Assembly: GCA_963703175.1 (NCBI GenBank)
Contig: OY969794.1
Coordinates: forward strand, 1,612,001 to 1,676,000
Length of the DNA stretch: 64,000 nt
DNA from: VRUE01 sp963703175
GTDB lineage: Bacteria; Actinomycetota; Thermoleophilia; Solirubrobacterales; 70-9
Direction of reading: 5' to 3'
This document shows positions 9,385-16,999 of the stretch, one piece after another. Position 1 is the stretch's first letter. Each line of letters starts with the position of its first letter. The translations under genes and the position numbers were made by a program. The notes under the pieces were generated by a model, which was given only the letters and a program-made list of their open reading frames with translations, was not told where the DNA came from and ran no database searches.

Positions 9385-10185
9385 ATGGCCGAGCCAGCCC
9401 TCGCCCCAGGCGAGCATCGAGGTCTCTCAGCGGCGATCGAGCAGACGCTGGGGCTCCTCGCGATCCCCATCGCGCCGGACGGGGCGGACGCCCCGCATGG
9501 CTATCTCGATCTGCTGGGACAAAGCGACCCAACTGGAGCCCGCCTTGGCCAGCGACTGATGGTCAGCCGGGCGCTGCCGCTGATCTACCAGCGCTTTTGG
9601 CGCCCGCTTGGCGGTCGTCTGTTGATGGGGGTGACGGGTCCCAGCACCGAGGAGGAGCACCGGATGGCGCTGGAGATGCTCTCGATCGCACCCGGCGATC
9701 GGGTGCTCGACGTCGCCTGCGGGCCAGGCAACTTCACGCGCGATTTCGCCGCGACGGCCGACCCCGGCCTCGTCGTCGGCATTGACGCCTCGGCGCCGAT
9801 GCTGGAAGTCGCCGTTCGCGACACCGAGGCAGACAACGTCGCCTACGTACGTGGAGACGCCAGCGCTCTGCCTTTCCGCGATCACAGCTTCGACGCAATC
9901 TGCTGCTTCGCTGCCCTCTACCTGATCGAGGAGCCGCTGCAGGCACTAGCGGAGATCATCCGCGTGCTGGCACCCGGCGGCCGGGTGGCATTGCTCGCAA
10001 GCTGCAACAGGGGGCACCTGCCCGCCAATACGACCAACGCGGTCGTGCGCGGGCTGAGCGGGGTGCGTATCTTCGCTCGCGACGAGTTGATCCGGCCGCT
10101 GAATGCCGCCGGCCTGATCGACGTCGAGCAGCAGGTCAGCGGCCTCGCCCAGTTCGTCTCGGCCCGCAATCCGGAGGTGGCATAG
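9385..10185 (+). CDS. Class I SAM-dependent methyltransferase
   Basis: A 266-residue enzyme whose ATG lies 20 bases behind tRNA-Val. An N-terminal helical part of about 90 residues precedes a Rossmann methyltransferase fold. Motif I is VLDVACGPGNFTRDF (about residues 112-126), the acidic motif II is VVGIDASAPML, and VRGDASALPFRDHSFDAICC is the typical motif III/IV. Then comes LIEEPLQALAEIIRVLAPGGRVALL. This matches the UbiE/Methyltransf_11 family. It is the first gene of an operon with an SRPBCC protein and a trans-acting-enoyl-reductase-like protein with no intergenic space, so a lipid or polyketide-like small-molecule substrate is plausible, but this is inference. Confidence 0.88.
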   Translation: MAEPALAPGEHRGLSAAIEQTLGLLAIPIAPDGADAPHGYLDLLGQSDPTGARLGQRLMVSRALPLIYQRFWRPLGGRLLMGVTGPSTEEEHRMALEMLSIAPGDRVLDVACGPGNFTRDFAATADPGLVVGIDASAPMLEVAVRDTEADNVAYVRGDASALPFRDHSFDAICCFAALYLIEEPLQALAEIIRVLAPGGRVALLASCNRGHLPANTTNAVVRGLSGVRIFARDELIRPLNAAGLIDVEQQVSGLAQFVSARNPEVA

Positions 10186-10635
10186 ATGGCACACATGGGC
10201 GGTACCGCCAGCGCTGAGATAGAGGCGCCTATCGACGCGGTCTGGGCGGTGGTGGAGGACGTGCTCAGCGCCCCGGACTGGCAGGGCGGCTTGGTCGGGG
10301 TGACCGCGTTGGAGCGGGACTCCGAGCGGCGGCCGACGCTGGTCGAAAGCGAGAGCGACATCAAGGTACGCCACGTCAAGACGCAGGTCCGGTTCAGCTA
10401 TGAGCCCCCGACCCGCCTCTCCTGGGTGCAGGAGAAGGGCGACCTCAAGTCGGTCGAGGGGTCGTGGGAGCTGGAGGATCTCGGCGGGGGACAGACGCGC
10501 GCGACCTACACGCTCGACGGCGACCCTGGAAGGGTGCTCGGGATGTTGATCCGCGGACCGGTAGAGGCCGCCGTGCGGGCGATGCTGGTGAACGCCCGGC
10601 CCGGCGAGCTCAAGGCTCGGGTCGAGGGCGGTTGA
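10186..10635 (+). CDS. SRPBCC (START-like) family protein
   Basis: A 149-residue polyketide-cyclase/START-fold protein whose ATG directly follows the stop of the methyltransferase. The opening strand GTASAEIEAPIDAVWAVVED is followed by SAPDWQGGLVGVTALERD. The TRLSWVQEKGDLKSVEGSWELED region and the GGQTRATYTLD strand are typical of the SRPBCC beta-grip around a hydrophobic cavity, and a C-terminal helix follows (LGMLIRGPVEAAVRAMLVNA). Such proteins bind or cyclise lipids and polyketides. The stop overlaps the next start (TGATG), so the three genes are translationally coupled. Confidence 0.82.
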   Translation: MAHMGGTASAEIEAPIDAVWAVVEDVLSAPDWQGGLVGVTALERDSERRPTLVESESDIKVRHVKTQVRFSYEPPTRLSWVQEKGDLKSVEGSWELEDLGGGQTRATYTLDGDPGRVLGMLIRGPVEAAVRAMLVNARPGELKARVEGG

Positions 10636-11903
10636 TGGCCGACAAGGACCTATCCGTCGTCGTCTTCGGCGCCAGTGGCGTCACCGGCCGCCGCGTCGCC
10701 GCCTACCTCGCCGAACGGGCAGAGGAAGTTGGCGCTCGCTGGGCGGTTGCTGGGCGCGACCCGGCGAAGCTCGAGCGCACTCTCAGTGAGATTGGCGTCG
10801 TGGCCGCGGAGACGATCGTCGCCGATGTCGGCGATCCGGCCTCGCTGGCGGCGATGGCGTCGCGCACCAAGGTCGTCCTCGACCTGGTCGGCCCCTACAC
10901 GCTCTACGGCGAGCCGGTGATCGAGGCTTGCGTCGCCAACGGCTCCCACTACGTCGACCTGACTGGGGAGATCCCCTTCGTACGGCGGATCATTGACGCT
11001 TTCGACGAGCGCGCGAGGGCAGCGGGCGTGAAGATCGTCCAGGTCTGTGGCTTCGAGGCGTTGCCGCCCGATCTGGCGGTTCTGCTCGCCGCCGAGACCG
11101 CTCGCGAGCGCTGGGGCGAGGAGTTGTCCGAGGCCGACCTTGACATCGCCACCCAGCAGCCCGCGGGACGCCTCGGCCCCGCCGACCTGATCTCCGGCGG
11201 CACGTTGCAGAGCATGGCCGAGGCGCTTGGTGACGATGCCGGCGACGCGGTCGCCGATCCGGCGGCGCTGATCCTCGCCCCCGACCTCGCGGCTGCGGTG
11301 CGGCGTCGCAGCCCGATCGAGCTCACCCCGCGCTTCAACGGGCGCGGCGAAGCGATCGCGCCGATGACGCCGATCGCGTTCATCAACCCCGCCGTGATCC
11401 ACCGGACCGTGGCCCTGTCCGCCGCCGAGCGCGGCGTCGATCCGTTGCCATTGCGCTATCGCGAGGGGATCGGGATCCCCGGCGGACCGGCAAGCCTGCC
11501 GCTGCGCTACGCGGCGGCGGCGGCGCTCGCGGGGACGCAGGCTGGATTTCGTGCGCTGACCCGGGCGCGACCCTCGGTCAGGAACCGCTCTGCCGACCTT
11601 CTGCGCAGAGTCCTGCCGTCATCGGGCTTCGGCCCTTCCGGCAGCCGCCTCGAGCAGTGGTCGTGGCAGCTTGCGGTCGATGCCCGCACCGCCGGCGGTC
11701 ACCAAGTCCGCGTCGATGTCGACGCCGACGGCCACCCTGGCTATCTGACCACGGCAAAGATCCTCGGCGAGGTCGGGTTGCTGCTCGCCGAGGACGGGGC
11801 GACGCCGGAGCGATCGGGTTGCCTGACGCCGGCGATCGCGATCGGCACCGGACCGCTGGGCCGCTTCGAGCGAGCCGGCGCCCGCTTCGCTGTCGCCTCC
11901 TGA
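10635..11903 (+). CDS. Saccharopine-dehydrogenase-like / trans-acting enoyl reductase family protein
   Basis: A 422-residue NAD(P)-binding protein with ATG at 10635 overlapping the previous stop by one base. The N-terminal Rossmann motif is VVVFGASGVTGRRVAAYL, with AVAGRDPAKLERTL supplying the cofactor-specificity loop. VVLDLVGPYTLYGEPVIEAC and HYVDLTGEIPF are signatures of the mycobacterial trans-acting enoyl reductase group (relatives of Rv2953 and Rv2449c), which reduce double bonds in lipids made by polyketide synthases. Length agrees with that family (about 420). No polyketide synthase gene is in the window, so the natural substrate is unknown. It ends the operon 4 bases before a strong hairpin. 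Confidence 0.85.
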   Translation: MADKDLSVVVFGASGVTGRRVAAYLAERAEEVGARWAVAGRDPAKLERTLSEIGVVAAETIVADVGDPASLAAMASRTKVVLDLVGPYTLYGEPVIEACVANGSHYVDLTGEIPFVRRIIDAFDERARAAGVKIVQVCGFEALPPDLAVLLAAETARERWGEELSEADLDIATQQPAGRLGPADLISGGTLQSMAEALGDDAGDAVADPAALILAPDLAAAVRRRSPIELTPRFNGRGEAIAPMTPIAFINPAVIHRTVALSAAERGVDPLPLRYREGIGIPGGPASLPLRYAAAAALAGTQAGFRALTRARPSVRNRSADLLRRVLPSSGFGPSGSRLEQWSWQLAVDARTAGGHQVRVDVDADGHPGYLTTAKILGEVGLLLAEDGATPERSGCLTPAIAIGTGPLGRFERAGARFAVAS

Positions 11904-11907
11904 GGCG

Positions 11908-11949
11908 CTTCCGACTTTGACCCCCCTATGGGGTGGTCAAAGTCGGAAG
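11908..11949. terminator. Bidirectional terminator with a CCCCTATGGGG core
   Basis: Arms CTTCCGACTTTGACC and GGTCAAAGTCGGAAG (15 bp, perfect) surround the core CCCC-TAT-GGGG-T. It lies between convergent genes ending at 11903 (+) and 11953 (-). The core resembles the CCCCCTATAGGGGG palindromes at 29953-29966 and 61667-61680, so it may be a member of a short repeat family and not merely a terminator. Confidence 0.75.
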
Positions 11950-11952
11950 GGC

Positions 11953-12201
11953 TTATCGCGAAAGCCTCGCTTGCAGGCGCTGCCAGAGCGAGGGCGGCCT
12001 CGGCTGCGTGCGGCGCCACTCTTCCTCGGTGGGCAGGCGCCCCGCTTTGCGGGCGGCCCGGACGCACTCCATATGGGCGTGGCGACGCTGGGAGCTGTCG
12101 CCCTCGGGCGCGATCAGGACGTGTTCGCTAAGCGCGGGGAGGTGGTTGCCGCAGAGCGGGCAGCGGTAGGTGGCCGGCTTGCGGTTCTGCGCCGGGCGCA
12201 T
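11953..12201 (-). CDS. Small zinc-ribbon protein
   Basis: An 82-residue cytoplasmic protein. The ATG at 12201 is the only sensible start after the hairpin at 12211-12266. Residues YRCPLCGNHLPALSEHVLIAP carry a CxxC knuckle, and HAHMECVRAARKAGRLPTEEEW supplies a further His and Cys (HxHxxC) that could complete a zinc site. The C terminus is basic and proline-rich (QPRPPSLWQRLQARLSR). No enzyme is recognised; it is probably a structural or nucleic-acid-binding zinc ribbon. It follows the MpaB-like gene on the same strand, separated by the palindromic element. Confidence 0.65.
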   Translation of the reverse strand: MRPAQNRKPATYRCPLCGNHLPALSEHVLIAPEGDSSQRRHAHMECVRAARKAGRLPTEEEWRRTQPRPPSLWQRLQARLSR

Positions 12202-12210
12202 CGCCCACCA

Positions 12211-12266
12211 GCGGACGTGCCGTCGCTTAGAGGCCACTATGGGTACCTGAGCGACGGCACGTCCGC
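12211..12266. repeat. Palindromic element, family 'GGTACCCATAGTGG', copy 1
   Basis: Arms GCGGACGTGCCGTCGCT (12211-12227) and AGCGACGGCACGTCCGC (12250-12266) are a perfect 17-bp inverted repeat. The centre holds AGGCCACTATGGGTACCT, the exact reverse complement of the centre of the copy at 16191-16240. It lies between the MpaB-like gene, whose stop is the very next triplet, and the zinc-ribbon gene, both on the - strand. It could act as a terminator or mRNA-end stabiliser. Confidence 0.8.
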
Positions 12267-13163
12267 TCAGGAGGTAACGCGAGCGCCCAGCTGAGGCGTC
12301 ACCGTGCCGCCACGCCGACGCTCGGCCTTGGTGACGACGTCGAAGAAGATGTCGTTGCGGCCGCGTCGCATGCGCCGCGGGAAAGTGCGGCGAGTGCCGC
12401 GGTGGGCGGCGACGAGTGCGCGAAAGCTGGACTGGTGCGCACGGCTCCAGCGGATGCCGAAGATCTCGCGCACGCGGGGGGGCAACGTTCCCTTGACGAA
12501 GTGATTCTGAACCGCGATGTTGCCGCGGGCCGGCATTGGTACAGGCTGGCGGAATGCGACCAGCGGCGCCATCTCCAGCCCGTGCTCGGTTACCTGCAGA
12601 TCTGGGTCGGCGAGCATGCCGTCGAACCAGGACTTGAACTCGCGGTAGCTGGCGGGCGCCTCGCTGCGCGGCAGCCCGAACAGCTCGCCGAAGCGCACGT
12701 AGTCCTGCCAGAGTCGCTCGCGCTCCTGGGGGTCGAGGGGCCGTACTAGCGTCTCGTACATCGCACGGCCCGAATCGGCGATGACGGCAAGCGTCCACAG
12801 CATCAGCTTTGGGTCGAAGGCCGAATAAGGAGTCCCAGTCGGGAACTTCCCGGCTGGCTCGGGCAACTGTCCCTTCACAGTCTCGTGCAGCCGCCGCACT
12901 TTCGCCAGCGCCGCGTCAGCCTCCTCACGAGTGCCTAGGAACACCGTCTCCTGGATCTTCGCGGTGCGCGTCAGCCGCTCGAACGGTCGGTTGCCAGACA
13001 AGGTCGAGAGCATCGTCCCCGTATAGGTGAGCGGTTCCAGCGCTCCGATCAGTAGCGCCCGCTGGCCGTAGAGCAGACCAACCGCTCGATCACCGTGAAC
13101 CCGGCGCGCCATCGAGCGCCCCGGGGGGAAGTAGTACTCCTCAGCGTTCCGCCCAGCGTCCAC
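12267..13163 (-). CDS. MpaB/DUF2236-family (latex-clearing-type) oxygenase-like protein
   Basis: A 298-residue protein starting at GTG 13163. The order of conserved segments matches the oxygenase MpaB / DUF2236 family. YFPPGRSMARRVHGDRAVGL is the start region, and LLIGALEPLTYTGTMLST follows. Then come PFERLTRTAKIQETVFLGTREEADAALAKVRRLHETVKG and a DPKLMLWTLAVIADSGRAMYE helix. Family members are haem-binding, related to rubber oxygenase Lcp. The histidine of LHETVKG and the basic residues around it are candidates for the haem site. It follows the FtsH-like gene by 12 bases on the same strand, so the two are probably co-transcribed. Substrate unknown. Confidence 0.8.
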   Translation of the reverse strand: MDAGRNAEEYYFPPGRSMARRVHGDRAVGLLYGQRALLIGALEPLTYTGTMLSTLSGNRPFERLTRTAKIQETVFLGTREEADAALAKVRRLHETVKGQLPEPAGKFPTGTPYSAFDPKLMLWTLAVIADSGRAMYETLVRPLDPQERERLWQDYVRFGELFGLPRSEAPASYREFKSWFDGMLADPDLQVTEHGLEMAPLVAFRQPVPMPARGNIAVQNHFVKGTLPPRVREIFGIRWSRAHQSSFRALVAAHRGTRRTFPRRMRRGRNDIFFDVVTKAERRRGGTVTPQLGARVTS

Positions 13164-13175
13164 CGAGCGACGATT

Positions 13176-14723
13176 CTACTCCGGTACCGGAGGCTCCGAG
13201 GAGAACACGGCCGCCGGCTCTCCTGCCAACGTGCTCGGCCTTTCGTCATTGAGCTCGTGCGCAGCAAAGATCTCGTCGAGGTCCTCGCGGGTCAGCGTCT
13301 CGCGCTCCAGTGCGTTCGCAGCGAGGTCGTCGAGGCATTCCCGGTTATCTGCGAGCAGCGCCCGTGCCCGCCGGTAGGCCTCGCGCGCCAGCGTCATCGC
13401 GGCGAGGTCGACATCGCGGCGAGTGCGGTCCGACAGCGCGTAGTTGTCGGTCGGCAAGGCGATCGGCGGCGCGCCGTCGGCATCCAGCGCCACGCCCATG
13501 CCGAACTCGGCGACCATCTGCTTGCAGACCAGGTGCACCCGATGCAGATCGTCGACTGCCCCGGAGTAGGACTCGTTCATAACCTCCTCCTCGGCAGCGC
13601 GGCCGCCCAGCAGGGTGACCAGCTCGTCGAGCAGCTCCTCGCGCGACTTCAGGTAGGTGTCCTCCTGCGGCGAGTGGCCGACAAAGCCGAGCGCCGGTCC
13701 ACGCGGGACGATGCTCAGAATCTCCGGTGGGTCCAGCCCCAGTAGGTGCCGGCAGAGCGCATGCCCCGACTCGTGGTAGGCGACGATGCGTCGCTCCTTC
13801 GGGCTCAGCCGCCGCGCCTGCTGCGAGCCCACCGACTGGCGCAGCAGCGCCTCGTCGAGGTCCTCGCGCGCGGTCGCGTCCCGTCCCGCCCGCCCGGCAA
13901 TGATCGCGGCCTCATTCAGAGCGTTGGCGAGCTGGGCGCCGGTCATACCGGTCGTCTTGCGGGCAACGTCGGTCAGATCGAGGTCATCGGCCAGCGGCTT
14001 GCCCTTGGCGTGGGCGCGCAGGATCGCCTCGCGGCCGTCGCGGTCCGGCGGCGCCACCAGCACCTGGCGGTCGAAGCGACCTGGCCGCAGCAGCGCCTTG
14101 TCGAGCTTGTCGACGTAGTTGGAGGCGGCGATCACTATGACCGTCCCGGGATCCTTCTCGAAGCCGTCGAGCTCGACCAGCAACTGGTTGAGGGCCTGCT
14201 CGCGCTCGCTCGAGCCGCCATCTCCACCGCCGCCGCTGCGCGCCCCTCCGACCGCGTCCAGCTCGTCGATGAAGATGACGGCCCGTCCCGACTTGCGCGC
14301 CTCTTTAAACAGGCGGCGGATACGGGCGGCTCCCCTCCCCACGAACATCTCAACGAAGCTTGAGCCCGAGGCCGAGAAGAAGTCGACGCCGGCCTGGGCG
14401 GCAACCGCCCGTGCCAGCATCGTCTTGCCGGTCCCCGGCGGGCCGAACAGCAACACCCCGCGCGGTGGCTGCGCGCCGAGCGCAGCGAAGCGGTCGGGAT
14501 CGCGCAGCCAGGCGGCGACGTCCATCAGCTCGTCCTTGGCGGCGTCGACTCCCTGCACCTCCTCCCAGAGCACCGGCTCGGTCTTGCTCGCCTTCACCGT
14601 CTCCGGCTTGGTCGCGCCGAGGGTGCCGCGCAGCAGCGTCACGAAGACGATCAGCAGGCCGAACATGAAGAAGACCCCGAAGACGGGGTACCAGTCGAAA
14701 AAGAAGGCCTTGACGCTTTCCAC
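13176..14723 (-). CDS. FtsH-type membrane AAA+ metalloprotease, single-TM variant
   Basis: A 515-residue ATP-dependent zinc protease starting at GTG 14723. One membrane segment (residues about 13-33) replaces the usual two with a periplasmic loop. The AAA domain has Walker A GPPGTGKT (94-101), Walker B VIFIDELDAVGG and an arginine-finger region LDKALLRPGRFDRQ. The M41 protease domain has HESGH (317-321) and a downstream SYSGAVDDL that offers the third zinc ligand. The protein is shorter than canonical FtsH (about 600-700 residues) and ends in an acidic/proline tail. It is therefore probably a paralogue and not the housekeeping FtsH. The next gene downstream encodes an MpaB-like protein, 12 bases away. 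Confidence 0.9.
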   Translation of the reverse strand: MESVKAFFFDWYPVFGVFFMFGLLIVFVTLLRGTLGATKPETVKASKTEPVLWEEVQGVDAAKDELMDVAAWLRDPDRFAALGAQPPRGVLLFGPPGTGKTMLARAVAAQAGVDFFSASGSSFVEMFVGRGAARIRRLFKEARKSGRAVIFIDELDAVGGARSGGGGDGGSSEREQALNQLLVELDGFEKDPGTVIVIAASNYVDKLDKALLRPGRFDRQVLVAPPDRDGREAILRAHAKGKPLADDLDLTDVARKTTGMTGAQLANALNEAAIIAGRAGRDATAREDLDEALLRQSVGSQQARRLSPKERRIVAYHESGHALCRHLLGLDPPEILSIVPRGPALGFVGHSPQEDTYLKSREELLDELVTLLGGRAAEEEVMNESYSGAVDDLHRVHLVCKQMVAEFGMGVALDADGAPPIALPTDNYALSDRTRRDVDLAAMTLAREAYRRARALLADNRECLDDLAANALERETLTREDLDEIFAAHELNDERPSTLAGEPAAVFSSEPPVPE

Positions 14724-14793
14724 GACAGGCAGTGTCAGGCCAAAACGCTGCGCCTCCTATCGCATATTCGTCCGCAAAGCTTGTTTTTTGGCT

Positions 14794-15465
14794 TCAGAGC
14801 TCGCGCCGGCTGACTACGCCACTCTGTAATGCACGCTCTGCGAGTGCCACTCGCTTCTGATTCTGCGGCAGGTCCTCGACTTCGAGCTTCTCGAAGAGGG
14901 CCCTCATGTGAGTCTTGACCGCGTCGACGCTGAGGTGCAGCTCCGCGGCGATCGCCTGGTTGGTGGCGGGGATGGCGAAGGCGGATTCGTCCTTGAAAGG
15001 CCGGCAGAGGGCGAGCAGGACGCGGCGCTGAGCGGGGGAGACGGTCGCCGATGCCGGGATCTGGCCGGCAGCAACAGTCGCTTCGGGCGCGCCCTCACCG
15101 GGGCGGCGGAAAAGAACCGTGGTGCGGCCAAAGCGCAGGGTGTCGCCGTCGAGCAGCCGTCGACGCCCGTCTACCCGCTGCTCGCCGACGAAAGAGCCGT
15201 TGCGTGAGAGGCCATCGTCGAGCAGGGTGCACTCGTCGCGCACGACCTCGATTTGGGCGTGTAGGGCGGATACCTCCTCGTCCCAATCGAGCCGTATGTC
15301 AGCGGAATCGCCGCGTCCTACCCAGAGCGCCGCCGTCCCATCCTCGACGGTGACGATCCGCTGCTCGCCATCCGCATCACGAAACACCAGAAAGGGCCGC
15401 CCACCGCGTTCGGCCTCGATCTGCGCCTTCAGCTCAGGCGCGCTGGTCTGGGGAGGGTCGTTCAT
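14794..15465 (-). CDS. FHA domain protein with C-terminal HTH
   Basis: A 223-residue regulator. An FHA domain covers about residues 25-112: LWVGRGDSADIRL, then VSALHAQIEV, then DDGLSRNGSFVGEQRVDG. These give the GR, S-x-x-H and N-G signatures that bind phosphothreonine. The C-terminal half has a winged-helix/LuxR-like motif (TNQAIAAELHLSVDAVKTHM and RALFEKLEV). Phosphothreonine binding joined to DNA binding suggests output from a Ser/Thr kinase, as in EmbR-type regulators, but no kinase gene is in the window. It is divergent from the secreted-protein gene at 15562, which could be its target. Confidence 0.85.
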   Translation of the reverse strand: MNDPPQTSAPELKAQIEAERGGRPFLVFRDADGEQRIVTVEDGTAALWVGRGDSADIRLDWDEEVSALHAQIEVVRDECTLLDDGLSRNGSFVGEQRVDGRRRLLDGDTLRFGRTTVLFRRPGEGAPEATVAAGQIPASATVSPAQRRVLLALCRPFKDESAFAIPATNQAIAAELHLSVDAVKTHMRALFEKLEVEDLPQNQKRVALAERALQSGVVSRREL

Positions 15466-15561
15466 GGGGTGAGGAATACCACCCCTTGGGCTTCTGGGCG
15501 TGGGACGAGTTCCGGGCGAAGCTGGCCTCCACGCAGAAACCCAGACTCAAAGGAGATTCCA

Positions 15562-16182
15562 ATGTTCCGCACTCGCATCGCCGCCCTTGCCGCCGCCCTC
15601 GCCAGCCTCGCTCTGATGCTCGCCCCCGCGGCTGGCCTGGCCAAGGCGCCGGTCAAGTTCGGCGCCAAGCTCGACCCAACCGTCCAGCCCTCCAACTCGT
15701 TGCCAGGCCTGCAGTGCGAGCAGGAAGTCCTCGCCCAGTGCACGATGGTCCAGAACGAAGCCTATGGCCGTCCGGATGGCGGCGAGCTCGCCCCCCGGAG
15801 CGGAACGATCAAGAAGATCCGCATCATCGCCGGCGGCCCGGGAGTTTTCCGGCTCCAGATCGCCAAAGTCAAGCGTTCGACCCTGTTCGGCTCCAACGAA
15901 GCCAAGGTCGTTCGCGGTGGCTCGAAGATCGCTTACCAAGGCCAGACCGAAGCCAACTGGGAAAGCGACAACTACCGGGTCGAGTCCTTCAACGTCGACA
16001 TCCCGGTGAAGCAGGGCGAGCAGCTCGCCATGTACACGAAGGGCAGCACCTCGATGGTCCGCTGCTCCTCCGGCGGCGACAACACGCTGATCTACCTGAA
16101 CGGCTTGTACTCACAACAGCCGTTCAGCCCCGCCACTGACACCGACGGCTGCTGGATCCTGATGGAAGCCGTTATCCGCTAG
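15562..16182 (+). CDS. Secreted protein of unknown function
   Basis: A 206-residue exported protein. The ATG at 15562 follows AAAGGAG by 6 bases. The signal peptide is FRTRIAALAAALASLALMLAP with a cleavage site near AGLAKA (residue about 28). The mature sequence has four cysteines and a beta-rich pattern: GTIKKIRIIAGGPGVFRLQI, then YRVESFNVDIPVKQGEQLAMY. This resembles jelly-roll domains that appear often in Solirubrobacterales secreted proteins. No catalytic motif is recognised. It ends 8 bases before a palindromic element that probably terminates transcription. Confidence 0.7.
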   Translation: MFRTRIAALAAALASLALMLAPAAGLAKAPVKFGAKLDPTVQPSNSLPGLQCEQEVLAQCTMVQNEAYGRPDGGELAPRSGTIKKIRIIAGGPGVFRLQIAKVKRSTLFGSNEAKVVRGGSKIAYQGQTEANWESDNYRVESFNVDIPVKQGEQLAMYTKGSTSMVRCSSGGDNTLIYLNGLYSQQPFSPATDTDGCWILMEAVIR

Positions 16183-16190
16183 TCCGCCTC

Positions 16191-16240
16191 GACGTGCCGT
16201 CGCTTAGGTACCCATAGTGGCCTATGAGCGACGGCACGTC
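16191..16240. repeat. Palindromic element, family 'GGTACCCATAGTGG', copy 2
   Basis: Arms GACGTGCCGTCGCT (16191-16204) and AGCGACGGCACGTC (16227-16240) are identical to the inner 14 bp of the arms at 12211-12266. The centre AGGTACCCATAGTGGCCT is the exact reverse complement of that copy's centre. It sits between convergent genes (stops at 16182 and 16253), where it can terminate both. Confidence 0.8.
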
Positions 16241-16252
16241 CTCGGTCGGCGC

Positions 16253-16999
16253 CTAGGAGCGCACGACCTGGGAGCCGCCGACTATTGCCTCGGTGCCGTC
16301 GTCACCGAAGACGATCCAGGCCTTGTTGCCGCCGTCGTAATCGGGCGCCCACAGCTTCAATGTCGCCGGGCGGTCCCAGACGGTGACCCCCTCCTCGCTG
16401 GTTTCGTCGAGGCCGCGCCAAATCTGCACGAAAGGGTTGCTTTCCAGCTCTGCGCCGATCGTCGTCGCCTCGCGGTGACCGGGGTGGACTCGGGTCTGGG
16501 GCGGCAGCTCCATCAGCCGCATCACCGAGGCCTTGAGGTCGGCGAAGCCGCTGGCGCCGGGGGCCATCGTTCCGCCGACCGTCCCTTTAAAGAGGACGTC
16601 AGCGGTAAAGACATCAGACCCGTTGACTAGAAAGGCGAGGTGCCCGGCGGCATGGCCGGGGGTATAGATCGCCTCGATCTCGAGCTCACCGGTGGCCAGC
16701 TTGCCGCCGTCGGCGAGGATCTCGGCCACCTCGTCCTCCAGCTCGGCGGCAGTCTCTGCGTGGGCGACCAAAGGCGGGTTGCCGACTCGCTGGCGCGCCT
16801 CGGCCAGGCCGGCGACATGATCGAGGTGGGGATGGGTGACGAGGACGTGGGTGATCTCGATCCCATCATGCTCGGCCCGCTCCAGCAGCGGCCCGAGGTC
16901 GTCGTTGCCGTCGATCAACACTCCCTTGCCGCCGGCTTCATCGGCCACCAGGTAGGCGTTCGACAGCCAGGTCGGGTTCTCGGTCCGCTCGATGATCAC
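16253..16999 (-). CDS. MBL-fold metallo-hydrolase (glyoxalase-II-like)
   Basis: A 248-residue zinc hydrolase. THPHLDHV (residues 55-62) is the HxHxDH metal site, TPGHAAGHL (113-120) supplies the next histidine, and GSDVFTADVLF (126-136) supplies the bridging aspartate. A further histidine is in RVHPGHREATTIGAELESNP, the glyoxalase-II-like ending. It is the last gene of a four-gene operon and its ATG overlaps the CFA-synthase stop by 4 bases. A thioester or lactone intermediate of lipid modification could be its substrate; this is inference from context only. Confidence 0.85.
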   Translation of the reverse strand: MIIERTENPTWLSNAYLVADEAGGKGVLIDGNDDLGPLLERAEHDGIEITHVLVTHPHLDHVAGLAEARQRVGNPPLVAHAETAAELEDEVAEILADGGKLATGELEIEAIYTPGHAAGHLAFLVNGSDVFTADVLFKGTVGGTMAPGASGFADLKASVMRLMELPPQTRVHPGHREATTIGAELESNPFVQIWRGLDETSEEGVTVWDRPATLKLWAPDYDGGNKAWIVFGDDGTEAIVGGSQVVRS

